Of a DNA stretch of 5,482 nucleotides, positions 1 to 3,987 are shown in pieces; the stretch's first letter is position 1; each line of letters starts with the position of its first letter. The DNA is from an uncultured Clostridia bacterium (lineage in GTDB: Bacteria; Bacillota; Clostridia; TANB77; CAG-508). Position numbers and translations under genes: made by a program. The notes below the pieces were generated by a model. The model was not told the DNA's origin and did not search any database. It worked only from the letters and a program-made list of their open reading frames with translations. The DNA lies in contig CALYBF010000099.1 of assembly GCA_944393755.1 (NCBI GenBank), positions 1-5,482 of the forward strand. The letters are read 5' to 3'.

Positions 1-77
1 CCCTGTACAATACAGAGTTCATTCCCAAGTTGCCTAGTACCTAATCAAAAAATGTCCAATTTTTTGGGTTCAGTACA
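1..77. mobile_element. Probable end of an IS3-family (IS150-group) insertion sequence, partial
   Basis: Read on the minus strand from position 77, the sequence starts TGTACTGAACCC, then an A run, then TTGGACA. This resembles, from memory, the terminal inverted repeat of IS150-type elements (TGTACTG.ACCC...TTGGAC). The terminus would lie at about 77, seven bases beyond the acyl-CoA synthetase stop codon, with the element extending out of the window to the left. A short inverted repeat (CTGTA/TACAG, 3-15) and an AT hairpin (8-bp arms CAAAAAAT/ATTTTTTG around GTCCA, about 47-67) lie inside it. No transposase reading frame fits in the visible 77 bases and no target-site duplication can be seen because the other end is absent. 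The call rests on the repeat alone. Confidence 0.55.
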
Positions 78-83
78 GAAAAA

Positions 84-1816
84 CTAATTGTTCTTATCTT
101 TTTTCATTTTTAAATTTTCACCATAACGTTTAACTTTTTGAGTAGTAGTTTTTTCAAATTCTTTATCACGAATTACAAAATTTTTAATATGTTTATAATT
201 AGGAAGTTTTTTATTTACTGAAGAGACAGCATCAGAAATTAATTTCCAAATTTCTTCTTTAGTAGGAACGCTTCCTTTTAAATATTCCGTAATAGCTTCA
301 ATATTTGGGTAAATTTGAGCGTTAACATATGTCTCATCATCACCTTCTTTTTGAACACCTAAGACTAGAGATTCAGAAATAAGAGGGCTATCATTTAAGT
401 AATATTCAACTTCTTCTGGATAAATATTTTTACCATTTTTAGTAACTATAACAGATTTACATCTGCCTGTAATATATAAATAACCATTTTCATCAATTTT
501 ACCTAAATCACCTGTATGAAACCAACCGGTCTATAATAGTTTCTTTAGTTTTCTTATCATCTTCATAATAACCGAAGCATTACATTAGGACCTTTAACTA
601 TAATTTCTCCAATACCTTCACTGTTAGGCTTGTCTATTTTATATGAGACATTAGGAATAGGAAGACCTACACTATCATCTTTTTGGAAAAAGTCAGTATT
701 TCCTGCAACTAAAGGAGAACATTCTGTTAAACCATATCCTTGAAGAGTATTTAATTTTAAATCTCTAAAATCAGATATGATGTCAGGCTTACAACTTGCT
801 GCACCAACTATAAATACACGTAATCTTCCACCTAAAGTATTTTTAACTTTTGCTTTTACAATTTTTTTCAAGAAAAGTGGTAAGTCTTTATAAGGGTTTT
901 CATTATTTTCTTTTTGATATTTTTTAGGTAAGCCTTTATTTATATTTTTAATAATATTTTTATGTAAGTTTTCTAATAATAAAGGAACACATAAAATAAC
1001 AGAAGGGTGGTATTCTTGGATATTTTTTACAATATAACGTAAACCTTCACAATGACAAATAGAAGCTCCACTATATATTGGAAGTAGAAAACCTAAAGTA
1101 CACTCATAAGTATGATGTAAAGGTAAAATAGAGAAAAATAAATCACTTCTTTTTACTTTTACTATACCATATGTTGAAAGTAAATTTGAGCATACATTTC
1201 TTTGTGATAGGCAAACACCTTTTGCATTTCCAGTAGTTCCAGAAGTAAAAAGTAAAATACGCATCTCATCTGGGTTGATTTTAATATCATCAAAATCAGT
1301 AAAACCAGCATTGTATAAATCTTTTCCTTCATTTAAAAATTTATCAAATTGTTTTTCAAAAGATATAAAATAAGTATCAGGGTTTTCTATCTTAGAAATA
1401 TTATCTAAAACACTATCTAGGTTTTTCGTATCACCTAAAATACACACAGTTTGTGAGATGTTCATAAAATTAATAACATCATCTGTATGTAATTCTTTAT
1501 CAATAGGAACAACGATACCAACAATTGTCGCTGCTAAATAAGAAACACTCCATTTATAAGAATTTTTACCAATTACAGCAATTCTTTTATTTAAGAAACC
1601 GTTTTTAATTAAATTTGTACCAAGATAAACTACATCTTTTTTAAAATCTTCATAAGAAATATTTTTGATATTACCATTTTCATCTTTTATTTTAAATGCA
1701 GTTCTGCTACGGTATATATCACAAGAACGATATAACATATCTTTTAAATTAGTAACTTCTTCTGTTTTGTGATATTTTTTCTTAAGTTTTTCCGCAATTG
1801 TTAAATCTTTTCCCAT
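84..1816 (-). pseudogene. Long-chain acyl-CoA synthetase (AMP-forming), two frameshifts
   Basis: This enzyme family (adenylate-forming superfamily) activates fatty acids with ATP and CoA to acyl-CoA, AMP and PPi in the cytoplasm. The visible first 414 residues carry the ATP-binding P-loop TSGTTGNAKG (191-200), LPLHHTYE (231-238), GAAS (338-341) and LQGYGLTECSP (358-368). The chain then shifts frame at about 574 and stops at 563. Removing one base at about 574 and one at 528/529 restores GYYED, then GWFHTGDLG, the hinge TGRCKSVIVTKNGKNIYPEE and the terminal lysine motif TTTQKVKRYGE, ending at the TAG at 84. The repaired length is 576 aa, normal for the family. Start: ATG at 1814-1816, with AAGGAGG (1823-1829) overlapping the upstream stop codon. 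As written, the 417-aa product lacks the mobile C-terminal domain and should be inactive. A real pseudogene and sequencing errors are both possible. Family identity is very secure; the fatty-acid chain preference is not. Confidence 0.9.
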
Positions 1817-1822
1817 AATATG

Positions 1823-1829
1823 CCTCCTT
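1823..1829 (-). promoter_or_regulatory. Ribosome binding site of the acyl-CoA synthetase gene
   Basis: On the minus strand AAGGAGG lies 6 bases before the ATG at 1814-1816. It overlaps the TAA stop (1828-1830) of the upstream gene, which suggests translational coupling and a shared transcript. Confidence 0.85.
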
Positions 1830-2634
1830 ATTTGTAACGATAGAAAATATTATTAATATCTTTTTTTAGAGTAACACTTCCATTATAAATAGATTCTGTA
1901 TCAGACTCTAAAGGTATATCAATATATACTGTTGTTTTAAATTCTTCATTTAAATTATTTGTAATATAAATATCAAAAGAAAGTGAAGATGATATTTCAT
2001 TTAATAATATGCCACATCTTTTTAGTAAGCTTCCATCATATGTAAGTGGACTTGATGTATCTGTTAAAGTATAATCTGTTTTTATATTTTCATTTACATA
2101 GCTTAAAACGATTGGGTTTGCTAAATTATTATAAAGTGTAGGTGTATCTAAATTTGCTTCATCAGATGATGTAATATTAAAATCCAATCTATTATTTATT
2201 TTATCATTTTCAATAATATCACCTTTTGAGAAATTAGAAATATTTTTATAATATAAACTAGCTTCTCCAAGTTCTGGTGTTTTCGTAAATTTTATATTAT
2301 CTATATAGACATTTTTTAAAGTGTTTTCTAAAGTTTTTTCTTCCTTAGGGCTTGTTATAAAAATTGCCATATCTGTATATTGGTATAAATTCTCAATTGT
2401 GAAATTTGTGCTAGAAGCATATTTGTTTTTAGAATCTGCGTTACTAAAAAATGTGATATTTTTTATTTCGAAAATAGTTTCTTCATTTTTATTAGAAAAA
2501 TCAAGGACAGAATTTTCTAAACTTCTTTTTAATACATATTTATAAAATACTAAATAAATAAGTATTAAAACAATAATAAATAAAACAATAGTAATTGTTG
2601 TTAAAATTATTTTTTTCTTTTTTAACTTGTCCAT
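1828..2634 (-). CDS. Membrane-anchored protein of unknown function (268 aa)
   Basis: I do not recognise this protein. It begins MDKLKKKK, followed by one strongly hydrophobic segment (about residues 9-31: runs of I, L, V, T, F, Y), and then about 235 polar, Asn/Ser/Thr/Asp-rich residues. The positive N-terminus and lone helix predict N-in, C-out topology, so the body should lie on the outer face of the membrane. There is no lipobox cysteine and no sortase motif. The body reads as beta-rich repeats of short strands, such as TTVYIDIPL near the C-terminus, as in Ig-like extracellular domains, but that is inference. I chose the ATG at 2634 because AAAGGAGG sits four bases before it; the in-frame ATG at 2655 would put the ribosome site inside the gene. 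It is first in an operon with the acyl-CoA synthetase, 11 bases apart, so a cell-envelope or lipid-related role is a guess from context. Confidence 0.8.
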   Translation of the reverse strand: MDKLKKKKIILTTITIVLFIIVLILIYLVFYKYVLKRSLENSVLDFSNKNEETIFEIKNITFFSNADSKNKYASSTNFTIENLYQYTDMAIFITSPKEEKTLENTLKNVYIDNIKFTKTPELGEASLYYKNISNFSKGDIIENDKINNRLDFNITSSDEANLDTPTLYNNLANPIVLSYVNENIKTDYTLTDTSSPLTYDGSLLKRCGILLNEISSSLSFDIYITNNLNEEFKTTVYIDIPLESDTESIYNGSVTLKKDINNIFYRYK

Positions 2635-2638
2635 ATTT

Positions 2639-2646
2639 CCTCCTTT
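2639..2646 (-). promoter_or_regulatory. Ribosome binding site deciding the start of the membrane protein
   Basis: AAAGGAGG on the minus strand, followed by AAAT and the ATG at 2632-2634. It favours this start over the ATG 21 bases upstream. Confidence 0.8.
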
Positions 2647-2657
2647 GTGATACATAT

Positions 2658-2686
2658 ATAATATTACAAAAGTTTATTAAAATCAA
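2658..2686 (-). promoter_or_regulatory. Candidate sigma-A promoter of the minus-strand operon
   Basis: On the minus strand TTGATT (2686-2681) is followed after exactly 17 bases by TATTAT (2663-2658). Initiation would leave a leader of roughly 15-20 bases before the start codon. The region is so AT-rich that chance matches are common. Confidence 0.45.
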
Positions 2687-2727
2687 TAGTTCTAAAATTG
2701 TTTGTAATTAAACCTTATATATAGTTT

Positions 2728-2756
2728 ATTTAGTAAAAGAAGAAATATTACTAAAT
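2728..2756. repeat. 9-bp inverted repeat in the divergent intergenic region
   Basis: ATTTAGTAA (2728-2736) and TTACTAAAT (2748-2756) are perfect inverted arms separated by 11 bases. It lies upstream of both divergent promoters, so it could be an operator for a dimeric regulator; no regulator gene is visible. A 10-bp palindrome TATAGCTATA (2779-2788) lies nearby. In AT-rich DNA both could be chance. Confidence 0.45.
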
Positions 2757-2801
2757 TCAATTATATTTTTTAAGGTAGTATAGCTATAGAGATTGGTCAA
2801 A

Positions 2802-2830
2802 TTGACATAAAACAAAAAACGTGATATAAT
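2802..2830 (+). promoter_or_regulatory. Perfect consensus extended -10 sigma-A promoter
   Basis: TTGACA (2802-2807), a 17-base spacer, and TATAAT (2825-2830), preceded directly by TGA (the extended -10 TGn). Every consensus position matches. Transcription should start near 2836-2838, giving a leader of about 32 bases before the ATG at 2869. This predicts strong, probably constitutive transcription of the 303-aa gene. Confidence 0.88.
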
Positions 2831-2857
2831 ATAAATACGTATAGTTTTTTTTACTTT

Positions 2858-2863
2858 AGGAGG
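2858..2863 (+). promoter_or_regulatory. Ribosome binding site of the 303-aa protein, predicted to be paired
   Basis: AGGAGG, five bases before the ATG at 2869. GGAGGTT (2859-2865) is perfectly complementary to AACCTCC (3803-3809), just past the stop codon, and TATGGC (2868-2873, including the start codon) is complementary to GCCATA (3791-3796). In the folded transcript the site would be closed. Confidence 0.85.
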
Positions 2864-2868
2864 TTAGT

Positions 2869-3780
2869 ATGGCAAGCACAACTATGCACGGAATGAAGTT
2901 CAGGACCAAGTTCCTGAAGAAGCTCTCTGAGACTGGAGTCGCAGAAAGCATCATCGCAATGGCTTTCTCTGTTGCGATGGAGATGGATGAAAATCCATTC
3001 TTCTGGCTTCTCTGGAAGCTCTGCTTTGAGCCTTGCAAGGAGAAGGCTCTTGGTCAGCTCTGGCTCACAACTAATGTGGATTCTGCAAGTGAGGGTCTGG
3101 AGTTTATCCCTGATGAGTTGGTTAGGCCACTCAGGAACGAACTTCGGTATCAGTACCAGCAGGTACATAAGAGTTTCCTCAAGGGATATGATTCCAATAA
3201 CGAGGAACTTTACAACGCAATGGGTAAGGATATCATCCTCACAGCTGGCATTTGCAGAAGGCTTTTCAAGTACCTTATGACTCATAAGAGCCCTGAGGAT
3301 CGAAGCAAGGTCATCTTCCTGCTTAACTCTGACAAGGAAAACAACGTCTTTGGTGGGCTTCGGGAGATCGCCTTTACTAAGGCTGAGGCTGAAGTGCTTC
3401 TTCCCAAGGCTGGCGTCATAGCTTCTGCTTTTGAGAAGATGGTTGCTGACGATACCGAGACTCAGAAGCATCTGGCTCAGGAAAGAGCACCTATGACCTC
3501 AAAGCCCTTTGCTGGGCTGGGAGAGATGATTGACACATCTACTCTTTCCGATGCTTCTACTGAGGCTGAAGAGCCTCAGGATGAGGAGTCTTCTCAAGAT
3601 GAGGCTGAGGAGACCAGTTCCAAGCTGGATGCACGAGTTGTCTTGGACAACATCAAGTGCTTCGAGCAATTCTATGGGGCTGTGTCCGAACTTCGCAAAG
3701 CCGGCATCGATCCATTTGCCGCACTTGAGGAAGAAACGAAGATTCAAGCTCTGATTTCTAGCGTGGTAGCACTTTCTTAG
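2869..3780 (+). CDS. Unrecognised 303-aa protein encoded within a rod-folding RNA
   Basis: I do not recognise this protein. Residues 1-200 look mostly alpha-helical, with a basic start (KFRTKFLKKL), aromatic patches (FFWLLWKLCF, 44-53), a C-x3-C pair (52, 56), and ELRYQYQQVH then KGYDSNNEEL around 91-114. Residues 228-252 form an acidic Ser/Glu/Asp/Gln linker. Residues 253-303 are again helical. There is no signal peptide or convincing membrane helix, so it should be cytoplasmic. The ATG at 2869 is fixed by AGGAGG five bases upstream and a perfect promoter. Composition differs sharply from the neighbours: about 48% GC in lines 2881-2940 and 3541-3600, against 12% in line 4441-4500 and 28% in 961-1020. 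Lysine is AAG in 22 of 23 cases, and TTA and CTA are absent. The AAG/GAG with CTT/CTC bias is what an mRNA pairing with itself needs. It may be a distant Oblin-like protein, a phage-derived cargo gene or an orphan. Confidence 0.8.
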   Translation: MASTTMHGMKFRTKFLKKLSETGVAESIIAMAFSVAMEMDENPFFWLLWKLCFEPCKEKALGQLWLTTNVDSASEGLEFIPDELVRPLRNELRYQYQQVHKSFLKGYDSNNEELYNAMGKDIILTAGICRRLFKYLMTHKSPEDRSKVIFLLNSDKENNVFGGLREIAFTKAEAEVLLPKAGVIASAFEKMVADDTETQKHLAQERAPMTSKPFAGLGEMIDTSTLSDASTEAEEPQDEESSQDEAEETSSKLDARVVLDNIKCFEQFYGAVSELRKAGIDPFAALEEETKIQALISSVVALS

Positions 3781-3785
3781 TGCTA
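3767..3785 (+). repeat. Perfect hairpin across the stop codon of the 303-aa gene
   Basis: TAGCACT (3767-3773) and AGTGCTA (3779-3785) pair perfectly around the five-base loop TTCTT; the TAG stop (3778-3780) spans the loop and 3' arm. It lies near the open end of the rod and competes with pairing of AGCAC (2875-2879) to GTGCT (3780-3784). Confidence 0.6.
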
Positions 3786-3803
3786 GCTCAGCCATACACT
3801 ACA

Positions 3804-3815
3804 ACCTCCGGAGGT
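3804..3815. repeat. 12-bp perfect palindrome joining an anti-SD and an SD sequence
   Basis: ACCTCCGGAGGT is its own reverse complement. Its left half (CCTCC) pairs with the ribosome site at 2859-2863. Its right half begins GGAGGTGAT (3810-3818), a nine-base complement to the 16S rRNA 3' end, with no ATG at a usable distance after it. With no loop between its halves it cannot fold on itself, but it could join two transcripts. Confidence 0.6.
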
Positions 3816-3829
3816 GATTATTCATCTTT

Positions 3830-3878
3830 AAAAGGCAAGGTGGAAAAGAAAAATTTTTCTTTTCTACCTTGTCTTTTT
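3830..3878 (+). terminator. Strong intrinsic terminator
   Basis: AAAAGGCAAGGTGG through the centre at 3853/3854 to the matching right arm ending at 3877 forms a near-perfect inverted repeat of about 24 pairs with two G-U pairs and no other mismatch. A T run (3874-3878) follows. It ends transcription of the rod/303-aa unit about 1,040 bases after the predicted start. A short T run on the other strand makes bidirectional action possible. Its composition matches the AT-rich flanks, not the gene before it. Confidence 0.88.
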
Positions 3879-3952
3879 GGTTTCATAAAAAATTAATTGA
3901 TTTTTAATAAAATTAATTTCAAGAAAAGCTGGAATTTTAGAAAAAAATGTTT

Positions 3953-3958
3953 TATAAT
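3953..3958 (+). promoter_or_regulatory. Candidate -10 box for the coiled-coil gene
   Basis: TATAAT lies 29 bases before the ATG at 3988. The best -35 candidate at 17-18 bases spacing is poor (CTGGAA, 3929-3934). A promoter is expected here because a strong terminator precedes it. Confidence 0.45.
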
Positions 3959-3987
3959 AGGACATATAAAAATCGGGGGTATTCAAA

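Larger units (their letters stand above)
2859..3809 (+). other. Rod-like self-complementary RNA element (Obelisk-like candidate)
   Basis: The segment aligns with its own reverse complement almost end to end. Nested helices read by eye (5' arm with 3' arm): 2859-2865/3803-3809, 2868-2873/3791-3796, 2887-2890/3762-3765, 2895-2903/3751-3758, 2961-2964/3699-3702, 2972-2977/3693-3698, 2985-2987/3685-3687, 2995-2998/3674-3677, 3036-3039/3642-3645, 3050-3053/3620-3623, 3106-3113/3576-3582, 3130-3134/3560-3564, 3144-3147/3548-3551, 3156-3160/3511-3515, 3161-3169/3492-3499, 3174-3179/3479-3484, 3223-3226/3453-3456, 3232-3237/3438-3443, 3254-3260/3422-3428, 3301-3306/3357-3362 and 3316-3320/3335-3339. 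Coordinate sums stay within about 6652-6696 and none cross, so they describe one rod capped by a loop near 3321-3334. Rod-shaped coding RNAs of about 1 kb are typical of Obelisks and hepatitis-delta-like agents. The link to those groups is inference, and the helices have not been checked by a folding program. Confidence 0.72.

Noticed and set aside
47..67. AT-only hairpin downstream of the acyl-CoA synthetase as its terminator.
   Set aside because: Too weak and without GC clamp; better explained as part of the insertion-sequence end.
2321..2545. 74-codon plus-strand frame opposite the membrane protein.
   Set aside because: No ribosome site, low-complexity AT-derived translation, fully inside a better supported gene.
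3110..3142. CTGATGA followed by a short stem and GAA triplets, reminiscent of a hammerhead ribozyme core.
   Set aside because: The stem after CTGATGA is irregular and the required GAA does not follow it directly; no matching cleavage-site helix was found. The bases are also explained by the coding frame and the rod pairing.
3184..3207. GYDSNN at residues 106-111, compared with the GYxDxG motif of Oblin-1 proteins.
   Set aside because: The spacing does not match and only the first residues agree, so it is not evidence of homology.
2972..3280. 102-codon plus-strand frame inside the 303-aa gene.
   Set aside because: No ribosome binding site, Trp/Ser/Arg-rich noise composition, and overlap with a frame that has full expression signals.
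2851..3471. 206-codon open frame on the minus strand opposite the 303-aa gene.
   Set aside because: It has no ribosome site of its own and arises because the sense gene avoids codons whose complements are stops.
3781..3815. GCTAGC and TCCGGA six-base sites, suggesting a cloned synthetic cassette.
   Set aside because: Both are part of larger inverted repeats tied to the rod structure; promoter and terminator match the surrounding DNA. Contamination cannot be fully excluded without coverage data.
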